Notes: generated by a model from the sequence alone, not told the origin. A DNA stretch of 55,902 nt from Bacillota bacterium (GCA_023411175.1 JAEYPB010000102.1:1-55902); one strand, 5' to 3'. Positions 1-8,620 are shown, counted from the first letter of the stretch. Numbers and translations: made by a program.

Positions 1-53
1 CCGCGGGACGTCTCACTTTGGACGCACGGACGGCGCGCGAGGTTGCCAAAAAA

Positions 54-626
54 TCAGATGGTGTTCAAGTCCTCTCGCAGCATGGCATACAGCGCCACGT
101 CCACGTACCGGCCCTTGTTGAACAGGCGGCCGCGAAGCGTACCCTCGTATCTCATGCCCGCCTTCAGCATCACATGTCCGGAGGCGGGGTTGTCTACCTC
201 GTGCTGGGCCTCCACGCGGTGCAGCCGCATTTCGGTGAACGCGAACTTGAGGATCGCCCGGAGCGCCTCGGTCATCAGCCCCTGGTTCCAGTATGCCCGG
301 GACAGCGAGTACCCCACCTCGGCGGAATTGTTCTCGCGCTGGTACCACATGAAGCCGATGGTCCCGATCACCTTGCCGCTCTCCAGATGTTCGATGCCCC
401 AGCTGACCGGCTCGCCCAGCCGGTACTTCCGCAGCATGTACCTGACGTACGCTCGGGTCTCGTTGACCGAGCGGTGCGCATCCCACAAAACGTGGCGCGC
501 CACCTCGGGATCCCGGCTGTATTCGTACATGTCGGGGGCGTCCTTCATGGTAAGGCGCCGGATGTAAAGCCGTTCGGTGCGAATGCCCTTCATCCGTGCG
601 AAGATCGATTCTTCGTAAAAGGTCAT
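54..626 (-). CDS. GNAT family N-acetyltransferase (RimJ/RimL-like)
   Basis: A 190-residue protein with the acetyl-CoA-dependent N-acetyltransferase fold of the RimJ/RimL (Acetyltransf_3) branch. Visible marks are the N-terminal RTERLYIRRL strand, an EVGYSLSRAYWNQGLMTEAL block (about residues 103-122) that forms the acetyl-CoA loop and helix, and the later VEAQHEVDNPASGHVMLKAG segment split as VEAQHEVDNPAS and GHVMLKAG, usual for this branch. The acceptor (protein N-terminus, small molecule or antibiotic) cannot be told. The ATG at 626 has AGAGG upstream; a second ATG at 593 is possible. It is the last gene of a minus-strand operon, 17 bases after the oxidoreductase stop. Bases 1-53 hold nothing recognisable. 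Confidence 0.85.
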   Translation of the reverse strand: MTFYEESIFARMKGIRTERLYIRRLTMKDAPDMYEYSRDPEVARHVLWDAHRSVNETRAYVRYMLRKYRLGEPVSWGIEHLESGKVIGTIGFMWYQRENNSAEVGYSLSRAYWNQGLMTEALRAILKFAFTEMRLHRVEAQHEVDNPASGHVMLKAGMRYEGTLRGRLFNKGRYVDVALYAMLREDLNTI

Positions 627-643
627 GTTCTGGCCTCTGGTAT

Positions 644-1681
644 TCAGATTTCTACCTCCCGACCCAACTTGGCCGAACGATAGATGCCCTCCAGCATGCG
701 CTGCATGGCCACCCCGTGCTCAAGGGGCGCCGCGGACGCTTCGCCGGTCCTGATACAATGGATGAAGTGGTCGATCTCCACCTGAAAGGGGTCCGCAGGC
801 AGCGTGGTCAAAACCGAATCCGACAGATGCCCGGCCTCCTCGCCGTAGAGCGTCAGCGGATCCATCGTGAGCCCTGCCCTGTCTCCGCAAACCTGCGTGT
901 AATCCTGATTCGGCGCGTTGAGCGCCCAGCTGACCTCAAACAAGAGGCACCCGCCGTTTTCAAAGTGGATGACGCCGGCGGCGGAATCCTCGGTGTCAAA
1001 AGCGGTCACGTCGCTGTCCAGCGCGATCCATCGGCCCACGCCCTGGGTTTTGTAGTCGCCGATGCGGGCGGAGGTCACGGCGCTGACCCTGACGGGCTTC
1101 GGGCAGCCCATCAGAAACCAGGCCCGGTCGATGGCGTGCACGCCGATGTCGATCACCGGGCCGCCGCCGGACTTTTCCGTATCGGTAAACCAGCCCAGGG
1201 GCGTGCCGCGCCGGCGGATCATGGCGGTCTTGCCGTAGTAGACCTCGCCCAGACGCCCCTCGTCCACCAGCCGTCTCGCCAGCTGGTATTCCGGTTTGAA
1301 GCGGTTGGGCAGCGCCATCATGAACAGGATGCCGCTCTCCTCCGCCGCCCGCTTCATCTGAAGCGCCTGATCGAGGCTCCACGCCATCGGCTTCTCGCAA
1401 AGGACGTTGATCCCTTTTTTTGCGGCCTCGATGGCGCAGGGCGCGTGTGAGCGGTTCCACACGCAGATGTCCACCGCGTCGAGCCGCTCGGCTTCAAGAA
1501 GCGCCTCCGCGCTCCCGTAAGCGCGGGCGATGCCGAATTTCTCCGCCGCGCCCTTCGCGCGTTCAAGGTTCAGGTCGGCAACGGCGACGAGCTCCACGTC
1601 GTCCCTCGCCGCATAGACCGGTAGGTGCGCGTTCTGCGCGATGTTGCCCGCGCCGAGTATGCCGATTCGAAGCTTGCCCAT
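644..1681 (-). CDS. Gfo/Idh/MocA family NAD(P)-dependent oxidoreductase
   Basis: A 345-residue dehydrogenase of the glucose-fructose oxidoreductase / inositol dehydrogenase family. The N-terminal Rossmann domain opens with GILGAGNIAQNAHL (nucleotide binding, about residues 7-20). The family EKP motif appears as CEKPMAW near residue 96, and the catalytic GGGPVIDIGVHAIDRAW segment supplies the Asp/His pair. The substrate is probably a sugar, inositol or amino-sugar, but is not readable from sequence. I start at the ATG at 1681 because it gives the normal Rossmann start; an in-frame TTG at 1690 would add three residues. Neither has a strong Shine-Dalgarno. It lies between a GH2-like gene (18 bases upstream) and a GNAT gene, which suggests a small carbohydrate-related operon. 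Confidence 0.9.
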   Translation of the reverse strand: MGKLRIGILGAGNIAQNAHLPVYAARDDVELVAVADLNLERAKGAAEKFGIARAYGSAEALLEAERLDAVDICVWNRSHAPCAIEAAKKGINVLCEKPMAWSLDQALQMKRAAEESGILFMMALPNRFKPEYQLARRLVDEGRLGEVYYGKTAMIRRRGTPLGWFTDTEKSGGGPVIDIGVHAIDRAWFLMGCPKPVRVSAVTSARIGDYKTQGVGRWIALDSDVTAFDTEDSAAGVIHFENGGCLLFEVSWALNAPNQDYTQVCGDRAGLTMDPLTLYGEEAGHLSDSVLTTLPADPFQVEIDHFIHCIRTGEASAAPLEHGVAMQRMLEGIYRSAKLGREVEI

Positions 1682-1699
1682 ACTTTTCAACCGCTTTCG

Positions 1700-3472
1700 T
1701 CACAGAATTTGGCCGTTCAGAGATTCGATGCGGCCCGCGCCGATTCCTTCCGGCAGCGGAATCTTTTCGCCCGGCAGCAGCGCGCCATAGTATTCGCCCG
1801 TCCAAACCCCCAGCGCAGCGACGGAGCCGCCGCAGTGGAGGAAGCCGTCCTGAACGCGCAATTCCGCACGCGGCGGGTTTAGAAGCGCGCCTCGGAGCGG
1901 TGAACCGTCGGGGACGGCGAAGATCAGCTGATCCACCTGCCGCGTCCCGCTGTCGTCGTTCAGTTCCGCCCGGGCGATGAAGACGCCCTCCGGGGACAGC
2001 GTGAACCTGAGTTCGCCGAGGAGCGCATCCGCGCCCGCCATCGCCGCAAAGCTGGTGGAGGCGACGAGCCGCCCGTCCAGCGCGTACACCGACGCGGTGA
2101 CGGTTACCGGACGACGACGCCCATTGGAATACAGGCGCACAGGAAGCGGCGCGCGGGCCGCAAAGGCCTCCGGAAGGTCAAAGGCCGCGCACTCGCCCCA
2201 CACCTGCCGGAGCGCGCCATAGGCGGGGCGCAGAGCGCCGCCATACTCGATCAACGCGGCGCTCCGGAGAGAAGGTTCCTCCTCCGCGATAAGAACCGTC
2301 AAAGGCCGTTCCGCCCGCCGGGCGCCCAAGGCGCGCTGGCGGAGTACCTCCGCCTGAACAAGGCGGCTGATGCGGGCATACCGCATCGCGTCGCCCAGCA
2401 CATTGACGCCGTAGAGCGCCTCCCAGTCCTTCTTGTCAGGCGCGGGGCTGCCCGTGGCGCGCCAAACGGGCGCGTCTGCGGGCCAGAACCTTTCGCCGTT
2501 TGCGAGCTTATCCAGCGCCTCTCCGACCGGCACGGCCAGCAGATCCTCCGATTCTCCCTGAGCGCCTTCCGCCCGGTCCAGAAGCAGAAGTCCTTCCGGC
2601 AACAGATCGCAGGGGACCAGCGCACCCTGATCCGGGGTGAGCGGAGAATACACCGCCTCCGCACCCAGCTTACGCGCGCCGTGAGCGAGTTCGCGGTCTC
2701 GAAGCCGCCCGGCGGGAATCAACGCGATAAAGCGCGGGGCCGGTGCATCCATCGCCACGTTGACAAGCGCCGAATCGCAGCCCACGCCGGAGCGCTCCAC
2801 GAAGAGGCGCACGGTGTAATACTGCTCCCCATCCCAAGGGACGGACGAAGGCAGTTTGACCTCATGCTCGACCCGCGCCTCGGCGGCGCGCAGCCGCTCA
2901 AAAAACTCGCCGGTCGTGACCATTTCGCCGTCCATCGACACCTGGTACCGGAACAGGAAGCGCCCGGCGGTGTGGGCGACGAGGTCACTCGCGATGCGAA
3001 CCACGCCGCCTGCGGCTTCTGCGCGCACGCGCCTGAGCTCCACGTAATTGGTCGTCCGCAGCCACACCCGGCCCATGATGCCCCGAAGGGTTTCCGGGGA
3101 AAGGCCGGGGTCGAATGCCACCTCGACCCGGTTCCCTTCTCCCTGGACGCCCTCGGTGATATCCAGCAGCACTTCTCCGGATTCAAAGCGCGCGATCTCT
3201 TTTCCGTTCAATCGCACCGCGCCCCTGCCCGAAAGCCGCTCAAAGTGAAGCGCCGCCCGCTCGTCCTCGCCCGGGCAGTCAAAGGCCAGCGCGTAAACCC
3301 ACGACTGCGCCTCCACCCACCGGTCGTAGAGCGCGTCCATCGCCGCGGGTTCGCGCCGAAGGAGACCCTGCTCCCGGAGCGCGTCGCGCACGTCCGAAAG
3401 CGACGGTAGAAGAAGCGGCGGCCACACGCCGCAGGAGATCGTCCAACCCTCGTCAAGCCTTATTGCCGCCAT
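1700..3472 (-). CDS. Glycoside hydrolase family 2-like beta-sandwich protein, catalysis doubtful
   Basis: A 590-residue protein whose first 200 residues read like the GH2 sugar-binding jelly roll and following immunoglobulin-like domain: a VRLNGKEIARF strand, then GIMGRVWLRTTNYVELRRV, the position where GH2 enzymes have GIYRDVWL-type motifs. I do not see the GH2 TIM-barrel acid/base N-E pair, and the middle part (about residues 250-430) resembles a degenerate barrel. It may be a GH2-derived binding protein or a divergent hydrolase. The ATG at 3472 overlaps the Nudix gene stop by one base (TAATG), so the two are translationally coupled. The open frame runs on upstream into the Nudix gene, but that part is a shadow. 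No signal peptide, so probably cytoplasmic. Confidence 0.6.
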   Translation of the reverse strand: MAAIRLDEGWTISCGVWPPLLLPSLSDVRDALREQGLLRREPAAMDALYDRWVEAQSWVYALAFDCPGEDERAALHFERLSGRGAVRLNGKEIARFESGEVLLDITEGVQGEGNRVEVAFDPGLSPETLRGIMGRVWLRTTNYVELRRVRAEAAGGVVRIASDLVAHTAGRFLFRYQVSMDGEMVTTGEFFERLRAAEARVEHEVKLPSSVPWDGEQYYTVRLFVERSGVGCDSALVNVAMDAPAPRFIALIPAGRLRDRELAHGARKLGAEAVYSPLTPDQGALVPCDLLPEGLLLLDRAEGAQGESEDLLAVPVGEALDKLANGERFWPADAPVWRATGSPAPDKKDWEALYGVNVLGDAMRYARISRLVQAEVLRQRALGARRAERPLTVLIAEEEPSLRSAALIEYGGALRPAYGALRQVWGECAAFDLPEAFAARAPLPVRLYSNGRRRPVTVTASVYALDGRLVASTSFAAMAGADALLGELRFTLSPEGVFIARAELNDDSGTRQVDQLIFAVPDGSPLRGALLNPPRAELRVQDGFLHCGGSVAALGVWTGEYYGALLPGEKIPLPEGIGAGRIESLNGQIL

Positions 3473-4035
3473 TACAGTATGCCCATCTCTTTCAATATCG
3501 GCTGCGCCAGAAGAACCGCGCAGATCGTCTTTGCGTCTTCGATCTCGCCCGCGTGGATGCTGCTGAGAAGCGCGGCGATATCGATGAATTCGACGTTCAA
3601 AAACTCGTCGTCGTCCGGCTGGCTCTCGCCTTGGGAGAGCCCGGTGGCCAGGTACAGCCCGATCACCTCGTCCGAAAAGCCCGGCGTGGTCAGGATGTCC
3701 GCGAGGTGCCGGAAGCACGACGCCGTAAGCCCTGTTTCCTCTCGGAGCTCGCGCTTCGCGGCCTCCAGCCTGTCGGCGCCGAAGGCGTCCAGCTTGCCTG
3801 CGGGGATTTCCAGAAGCACGCGCCCCGCCGCGCAGCGCCACTGGCGCACCACCGCGACGCGGCCCATTTCGTCCACCGCCACCACCGCCGCCGCGCCCAC
3901 GTGGCGCACGATCTCCCGCGTGGCCGTTTTGCCGCTGGGCAGTTCCACCGTGGCGCGCTCCAGGTGTACCACGCGCCCGTCGAATATCTTTTCCGTCGAA
4001 ATCAGTTTTTCTTCAAGGTTTCGATCGCCCGTCAT
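3472..4035 (-). CDS. nudF: Nudix hydrolase, ADP-ribose pyrophosphatase type
   Basis: A 187-residue Nudix protein of the NudF group, which hydrolyses ADP-ribose to AMP and ribose 5-phosphate. The N-terminal EKIFDGRVVHLERATVELP and the VVRQWRCAAGRVLLEIPAGK stretch are typical of this group. The Nudix box spans about residues 80-103 and ends in the catalytic RELREETGL. It is slightly off pattern: the usual first Glu is replaced and one residue is inserted (GKLDAFGADRLEAAK before RELREE). The catalytic Glu residues are kept. ATG with GGAGG eight to nine bases upstream. It is the first gene of a four-gene minus-strand operon with its own promoter at 4059-4087. The symbol is by family resemblance. 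Confidence 0.85.
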   Translation of the reverse strand: MTGDRNLEEKLISTEKIFDGRVVHLERATVELPSGKTATREIVRHVGAAAVVAVDEMGRVAVVRQWRCAAGRVLLEIPAGKLDAFGADRLEAAKRELREETGLTASCFRHLADILTTPGFSDEVIGLYLATGLSQGESQPDDDEFLNVEFIDIAALLSSIHAGEIEDAKTICAVLLAQPILKEMGIL

Positions 4036-4058
4036 GCGTTCAATCCTCCGTTTGTTCT

Positions 4059-4087
4059 ATTATACAACACCCGCCGGAGAATCTCAA
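4059..4087 (-). promoter_or_regulatory. Promoter of the nudF-GH2-Gfo/Idh-GNAT operon
   Basis: On the minus strand the sequence reads TTGAGA (4087-4082), a 17-base spacer, then a perfect TATAAT (4064-4059), about 25 bases before the Nudix start codon. It lies back to back with a plus-strand promoter. Confidence 0.75.
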
Positions 4088-4108
4088 TCGCCACCGGGCA
4101 ATTGGGTC

Positions 4109-4137
4109 TGGATATTGTGCGAAAAATGGTGTATAAT
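4109..4137 (+). promoter_or_regulatory. Promoter of the P-loop protein / thrC operon
   Basis: TGGATA (4109-4114), 17-base spacer, TATAAT (4132-4137). It sits 36 bases before the start codon at 4173 and is divergent to the nudF promoter in a 137-base intergenic gap. Confidence 0.6.
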
Positions 4138-4172
4138 GCCGGTACAGTACTTTTGATCAGGGAGGGATGGCC

Positions 4173-4595
4173 ATGATACAGGTGGTTCTGGGTAAGATCG
4201 GCAGCGGCAAGAGCAAACGACTGATTGATTTAGCGAACGAAGCCCTCAAGACCGAACACGGCCTTGTCGTCTTTGTCGATGACGATAAGAATAACATGTA
4301 CGATCTCCGCCACGAAGTCCGGCTGGTGGACGCCAGCGAATTCGCGCTGGGCGAATACCGCTCGGCTTCCTGGTTCTACGGGCTTCTGGGCGGCATGCTG
4401 GCGATCAACTTTGACATCTCGCTGGTGTTCGTGGACGCTTTCATGAAGCTGGTCAACAACACCGATCCGAAACTCCTCGAGCCGCTGTTCCAGCAGATGG
4501 AATCGCTCTCCAAGGAGCACAACGTCAACTTCGTTCTGGGCGTCAGCGGCGATCCCGAACTTCTGCCCGAATTCATCACCAGATACGCTGTCTAA
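4173..4595 (+). CDS. Small P-loop nucleotide-binding protein of unknown role
   Basis: A 140-residue cytoplasmic protein with a clear Walker A motif GKIGSGKS (residues 7-14) and a Walker-B-like hydrophobic strand ending in Asp (ISLVFVDAF, near residue 92). A VVFVDDDKNNMYDLRH segment lies between. Such short P-loop proteins occur in Clostridia, often annotated loosely as PilT-like or ATP-binding proteins; I do not assign a function. Start choice: GGAGG at 4161-4165 is seven bases before the ATG at 4173 but only one base before an earlier in-frame ATG at 4167, so 4173 is preferred. It is followed 13 bases later by thrC, so the two share a transcript. Confidence 0.8.
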   Translation: MIQVVLGKIGSGKSKRLIDLANEALKTEHGLVVFVDDDKNNMYDLRHEVRLVDASEFALGEYRSASWFYGLLGGMLAINFDISLVFVDAFMKLVNNTDPKLLEPLFQQMESLSKEHNVNFVLGVSGDPELLPEFITRYAV

Positions 4596-4608
4596 AGGAT
4601 TGATCGGC

Positions 4609-6105
4609 ATGCGATACACTTCCACGCGCAATAACGGCGCGTCCATTAGTGCGGCGGAGGCCGTCGTCCGGGGTATCTCGGACGAGGGCGGCCTGTATGT
4701 GCCGGAGCAGATCCCTTCGCTCCCTTCGGAAGCGATCCGCGCCATGGTGGGTATGCCCTACCATGAGGTGGCCGCCCGGGTGATGGCCGGCTGGCTGCGC
4801 GGTTTTTCTTTCGATGAGCTGCTGGGCATGTGCCAGGCGGCTTACCGTTCCTTTGATACGCCGGGAGTCGCGCCGCTTGTGCCGCTTTCCGGCGGTCGGC
4901 ATATTCTGGAGCTCTTTCACGGCCCGACGCTGGCCTTCAAGGACGTCGCGCTGCAGTTTCTCCCCCGGCTGATGACCGCCTCCGCCCAAAAGATCGGCGA
5001 AACGCGGGAGCTCGTCATCCTGGTCGCCACATCCGGCGACACCGGAAAGGCCGCGCTGGCGGGCTTTGCGGACGTGCCGGGCGTAAAGATCGTCGTCTTC
5101 TACCCCGACGGCGGCGTTTCGGAAGCACAGCGGCTTCAGATGGTCACCCAGGAGGGCGACAACGTCCACGTCATCGCCGTCAAAGGCAATTTTGACGATG
5201 CGCAGACCGGCGTCAAGCGCATGTTCACCGACAGGGCGCTGGCGGGGACCCTCTCTGGCCGCGGCATGGCGTTTTCCTCGGCCAACTCCATCAATCTGGG
5301 GCGGCTGGTACCGCAGATCGCCTACTATTTCTGGGCCTACGCGCGCATGGTGGCCGGGGACCAGATCGCCTTCGGAAAGCCGATCAACGTGTGCGTGCCC
5401 ACCGGCAACTTCGGCAACATCCTCGCCGCCTGGTACGCCAAAGAGATGGGACTGCCCATCGCCCGGCTGATCTGCGCCTCCAACCAGAACAACGTGCTTT
5501 CGGATTTCATCGCCACCGGCGCCTACGATCGGAACCGGGTGTTCCACCTGACCTCATCGCCGTCGATGGACATCCTGATCTCCTCCAACCTGGAGCGCCT
5601 GCTCTATGAACTGGCGGAACGCGATGTCGGCGATGTCTGTGCGATGATGTCGAACCTCTCCAAATCCGGCCGTTACGTGCTGTCCGCGGACGCCTTGAAG
5701 CGGCTCAAGTCATTCATGAGCGGCGGCTGGGCGGACGAGGCGCAGGTGAGCGCGCGGATCGCCGCCACCTTCCGGGACGAGGAGTACCTGATCGACCCGC
5801 ACACGGCGGTGGCGCTGGACGTGCACGCGCGCTACGCGGAGGAGACCGGCGACAGGACGCCCACCGTCGTCGCGTCGACGGCCAGCCCCTACAAGTTTGG
5901 AAAGTCGGTCGCCGCCGCGCTTTTCGGGCAGAAAGCCGCGGACAAGGATGATTTCGCCTGCTGCGCCATGCTGGCCGAAGCGTCCGGCGAAGAAATCCCG
6001 CCCGCGATCGCGCTGCTTCGACAGAAGCGCGTGCTGCATAAGGCCGTCTGCGACAAGGACCTCATGCAGCCTGCGCTCATGCAGGCGCTGGAAATCGCGC
6101 CTTGA
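4609..6105 (+). CDS. thrC: Threonine synthase
   Basis: A 498-residue PLP enzyme that converts O-phospho-L-homoserine to L-threonine. The N-terminal MRYTSTRNN and GISDEGGLYVPE are the hallmark of the threonine synthase N-terminal domain. HGPTLAFKDVALQF carries the PLP-binding Lys at about residue 111; VATSGDTGKAALAGF is the phosphate and PLP loop, and PTGNFGNILAAWYAKEMG follows. Length is normal for the long (E. coli/yeast-like) class. The ATG at 4609 has AAAGGA nine bases upstream; an in-frame TTG at 4600 is less likely. It is the only threonine gene here, so hom and thrB must lie elsewhere. Confidence 0.97.
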   Translation: MRYTSTRNNGASISAAEAVVRGISDEGGLYVPEQIPSLPSEAIRAMVGMPYHEVAARVMAGWLRGFSFDELLGMCQAAYRSFDTPGVAPLVPLSGGRHILELFHGPTLAFKDVALQFLPRLMTASAQKIGETRELVILVATSGDTGKAALAGFADVPGVKIVVFYPDGGVSEAQRLQMVTQEGDNVHVIAVKGNFDDAQTGVKRMFTDRALAGTLSGRGMAFSSANSINLGRLVPQIAYYFWAYARMVAGDQIAFGKPINVCVPTGNFGNILAAWYAKEMGLPIARLICASNQNNVLSDFIATGAYDRNRVFHLTSSPSMDILISSNLERLLYELAERDVGDVCAMMSNLSKSGRYVLSADALKRLKSFMSGGWADEAQVSARIAATFRDEEYLIDPHTAVALDVHARYAEETGDRTPTVVASTASPYKFGKSVAAALFGQKAADKDDFACCAMLAEASGEEIPPAIALLRQKRVLHKAVCDKDLMQPALMQALEIAP

Positions 6106-6118
6106 GGAGGAGGGTTCC

Positions 6119-6880
6119 ATGAAGACGAGACTCGCCTGTCAACTCTATTCGGTACACGAATCCATCGACCGGGATGCCGCGCACGCCGTGCGCGCGGCGG
6201 CCTCTCTCGGCTTTGAAGGCTTGGAGTTTTTCGGAAACGCGCTATGGGATGCGGCATTTGTGAAGTCCGCGCTCCGCGACACCGGCCTTGAAATCGCGGG
6301 CTGGCACGTCGCCATCGACCGGCTGAGAGACGAAGCGATCGATCGGACGCTGGATTTCCAGAGCGAAATCGGCAACCGCTCCATCGTCGTACCCTGGCTT
6401 CTCCCGGAGATGCGGGACAGCGCCGACGCCTGGAAAAAGACCGCCGAGCTGTTCAACCGCATCCATGAGCGCACGAGCGGCCGCGGCATGCTTCTGGGCT
6501 ACCACAACCACGATTTTGAGTTTCGCCCTTTGGGTGAATCCGGCGAGACCGGCTGGGCCATCTTTGCCCGCCTCACGCACCCGGACATCGCGCTGCAACT
6601 GGACAACGGCAACGCCATGGCCGGCGGCGCCGATCCGGTGGAAACCCTTCGCGCCCATCCGGGGCGCGGGCGCACGCTGCACCTGAAGCCTTATTCCCTA
6701 TCCCTCGGCTACGACTGCATGATCGGCCAGGACGACCTGCCCTGGCAGGCCTTCTTCAAGGAGGCCAAGGATCAGGGTGCGACCGAATGGTACATCGCCG
6801 AATATGAATCCGGCGCCATGGGCGGCGACATCGAAGGGCTTCGCGCCATGCGCGAGGCGCTCAGGGAGTACGGCCTGTGA
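6119..6880 (+). CDS. Sugar phosphate isomerase/epimerase-like TIM barrel
   Basis: A 253-residue protein of the xylose-isomerase-like TIM barrel / AP endonuclease 2 family, as in IolE and other sugar epimerases. Supporting segments are the N-terminal LACQLYSVHESI, GFEGLEFFG, LGYHNHDFEF (metal-ligand region), LQLDNGNAMAGG and HLKPYS, and a C-terminal YIAEYESG. The substrate is unknown. Start ATG is preceded by GGAGGAGGG seven bases upstream, 13 bases after the thrC stop. The stop codon overlaps the GTG of the next gene (GTGA). Confidence 0.85.
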   Translation: MKTRLACQLYSVHESIDRDAAHAVRAAASLGFEGLEFFGNALWDAAFVKSALRDTGLEIAGWHVAIDRLRDEAIDRTLDFQSEIGNRSIVVPWLLPEMRDSADAWKKTAELFNRIHERTSGRGMLLGYHNHDFEFRPLGESGETGWAIFARLTHPDIALQLDNGNAMAGGADPVETLRAHPGRGRTLHLKPYSLSLGYDCMIGQDDLPWQAFFKEAKDQGATEWYIAEYESGAMGGDIEGLRAMREALREYGL

Positions 6881-7227
6881 AAGACAAGAAAAAACTGGCG
6901 CTGGCGGCGGCCCTCGTCGCAGTGCTCGTGATCGTTGCGGTCCTTGCCAGCCGGTGGATCGGGCAGATCGTGCTGGGCAGCGTGGATCAGTTGCAGGCGG
7001 TGGGCAGCGCACCGCTACCCACCGAGGACATCTGGATCGCGCCGACGCTCGGCCCCGATGAGGACTTTGCGGCGCAGGAGGCCGAAGCGCTGGAAAACCA
7101 GCCGGATGCCGAGCCCGCGCCAACCGAAGAACCCGATGGCTCCGCGCCGATCCTGGAATCGCCCGAGGACCTGGCCGGCACCGCCGACTCGAGCTCCATC
7201 GTGGACGCAAGCCCGGCAGACGACTGA
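6877..7227 (+). CDS. Membrane-anchored acidic hypothetical protein
   Basis: A 116-residue protein with a Lys-rich N-terminus (MKDKKK), one hydrophobic segment at about residues 7-24, then a Pro/Glu/Asp-rich low-complexity tail to the end. It is most likely a single-pass protein with the acidic tail outside the membrane, and no enzyme motif is seen. It begins at a GTG overlapping the previous stop by four bases (GTGA), so it is translationally coupled to the TIM-barrel gene. Confidence 0.65.
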   Translation: MKDKKKLALAAALVAVLVIVAVLASRWIGQIVLGSVDQLQAVGSAPLPTEDIWIAPTLGPDEDFAAQEAEALENQPDAEPAPTEEPDGSAPILESPEDLAGTADSSSIVDASPADD

Positions 7228-7310
7228 TTGCGCCACAAACACCGCGCTTCTTTGCCGCGGGACGCGCGCCAAAACCTCCAAGATCGGGCGGCCTCGCCGC
7301 CTTTAGGGAT

Positions 7311-7345
7311 TTTGCCCCACCAGCGCCCTTTGCTGGTGGGGCAAA
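7311..7345. terminator. Perfect 14-bp stem-loop between convergent genes
   Basis: TTTGCCCCACCAGC (7311-7324) pairs with GCTGGTGGGGCAAA (7332-7345) around a seven-base loop. It lies 84 bases after the acidic-protein stop and before the convergent gene ending at 7500. No long T tract follows on either strand, so it may be a weak bidirectional terminator. The rest of 7228-7499 holds nothing else I recognise. Confidence 0.6.
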
Positions 7346-7499
7346 CGCGTTTCAGGCGCACCCGTCGGACGCAGTCGGAGGTTTGCTTCGAGGAATTTCC
7401 CTGCCGGAAGCCTTGAGGCCGTATAGGAGAATGGTATCCTGTCGGCAGCCCCAGAAGGCAAATGTCATGAACCAGTCCGGGCCGCATCGGCGCGCCGGA

Positions 7500-8498
7500 T
7501 TACTCCGCCGTCTCCTCGCCCTTAAGCGCGTCGATGAAGATCACCCACCAACCGGAGCTCCCGTCGCCGCGCCACATATAGCCGTCGAGCCCCGGCGGGG
7601 GTTCCAGCGCGAAGGTGCCCGGAATGCCGTAGCATACGGCGACAGGCCGCTCATCCTCCACCCGGACGCCCACCAGCGAATGTGCCCGCCCGTTTCCCGG
7701 AAGCGGCGCGCACACGAAGGTGTATCCGTCCGCCGGGAAGGCCTGGCAGGCGGGGAGCTGCTGAAACAGCGCCCGCAGTGGTTCCACGGTCTCCGGCCAC
7801 TGAAGCGAGATATCCAGCGCCATCTGAAGGCCCGCGGGTACCTCTTCGCCGTCGGGCAACGCCTCCGCTTCCGCGCCCTCCCCCTCCTCCTGAACAGGCG
7901 CTTCCGGCGCAGATTCCTCCAGCAAAGATTCCTCCGTCAAAGGTTCCTCCTCGTACTCCTGCGCTTCCTGTTCCTCTTCCGCCTCCGGCAGCCCGCCAAC
8001 CGGTTCCTGCGCTTCCATCTCGGGCTCGATCTGGACTTCGACTTGGGCTTCGCCCTGCTGCGGTTCCTCGGCGGGTTTTGCCGGACGGCGGTACATCGCG
8101 CGGGCGGAGCTCATCGCCTGTACCCAGTCCACCTCCGCGGAACCCGCCAGAAGGCCGCTCATGACAGGCTCCACCACGCCGCTCTTTTCCGCCCGGACGA
8201 CCGCGACGACGGGATAATCCTCCAGCGTATGGCCGTCGATGTTCCGGGGATCGAAGGTCCACGTCATCCCCGCCTGACCCCTGTTGTCCACCCGGAGCGA
8301 GCCCATGGGCACGGCCGTCCAACCGCTTTTGCCCTTGCGCAGAATGAGCGCCCTCAGGTCGTCCGACGTCCCCGCGCCGGACACCGAGAAGCGCAGACTG
8401 CCCGCCAGCGTGCGCCGCTCGAGGCGCACATGCCCGCTCATCCCCTTGACCGCGCTGCGCAGAAGAATCAGCGCGCGGCGGTAATCGTTTCGAATCAT
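7500..8498 (-). CDS. Hypothetical protein with N- and C-terminal domains joined by an acidic linker
   Basis: A 332-residue protein I do not recognise. The N-terminal 110 residues look like a compact beta-rich domain (RLERRTLAGSLRFSVSGAG; LRALILRKGKSGWTAVPMGS). A very Glu/Pro-rich linker follows at about residues 135-215, then a C-terminal domain with Trp and aromatic residues (WPETVEPLRALFQQLP; GYMWRGDGSSGWWVIFIDAL). No signal peptide or membrane span. ATG at 8498 with GGGAGG about seven bases upstream. It is a single minus-strand gene between convergent and divergent neighbours. Confidence 0.75.
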   Translation of the reverse strand: MIRNDYRRALILLRSAVKGMSGHVRLERRTLAGSLRFSVSGAGTSDDLRALILRKGKSGWTAVPMGSLRVDNRGQAGMTWTFDPRNIDGHTLEDYPVVAVVRAEKSGVVEPVMSGLLAGSAEVDWVQAMSSARAMYRRPAKPAEEPQQGEAQVEVQIEPEMEAQEPVGGLPEAEEEQEAQEYEEEPLTEESLLEESAPEAPVQEEGEGAEAEALPDGEEVPAGLQMALDISLQWPETVEPLRALFQQLPACQAFPADGYTFVCAPLPGNGRAHSLVGVRVEDERPVAVCYGIPGTFALEPPPGLDGYMWRGDGSSGWWVIFIDALKGEETAE

Positions 8499-8620
8499 CC
8501 GATCGCCTCCCGGTCAAGCCTATGCCGAGGCGCAGCGCGGCATGACGCGAAGCTTTTCGGCCATTCTTCCGATCGTTCACAGTTTGTTCACAAGCTATCC
8601 GACCGCGACAACGCGGTATT

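Noticed and set aside
18..683. Long open frames on the strand opposite the GNAT, Gfo/Idh and GH2-like genes
   Set aside because: They are antisense shadows typical of high-G+C coding DNA. They have no ribosome sites or family features.
3473..3841. N-terminal extension of the GH2-like frame
   Set aside because: It overlaps the Nudix gene in another frame and is Arg/Pro-rich; the TAATG-coupled start at 3472 is far better.
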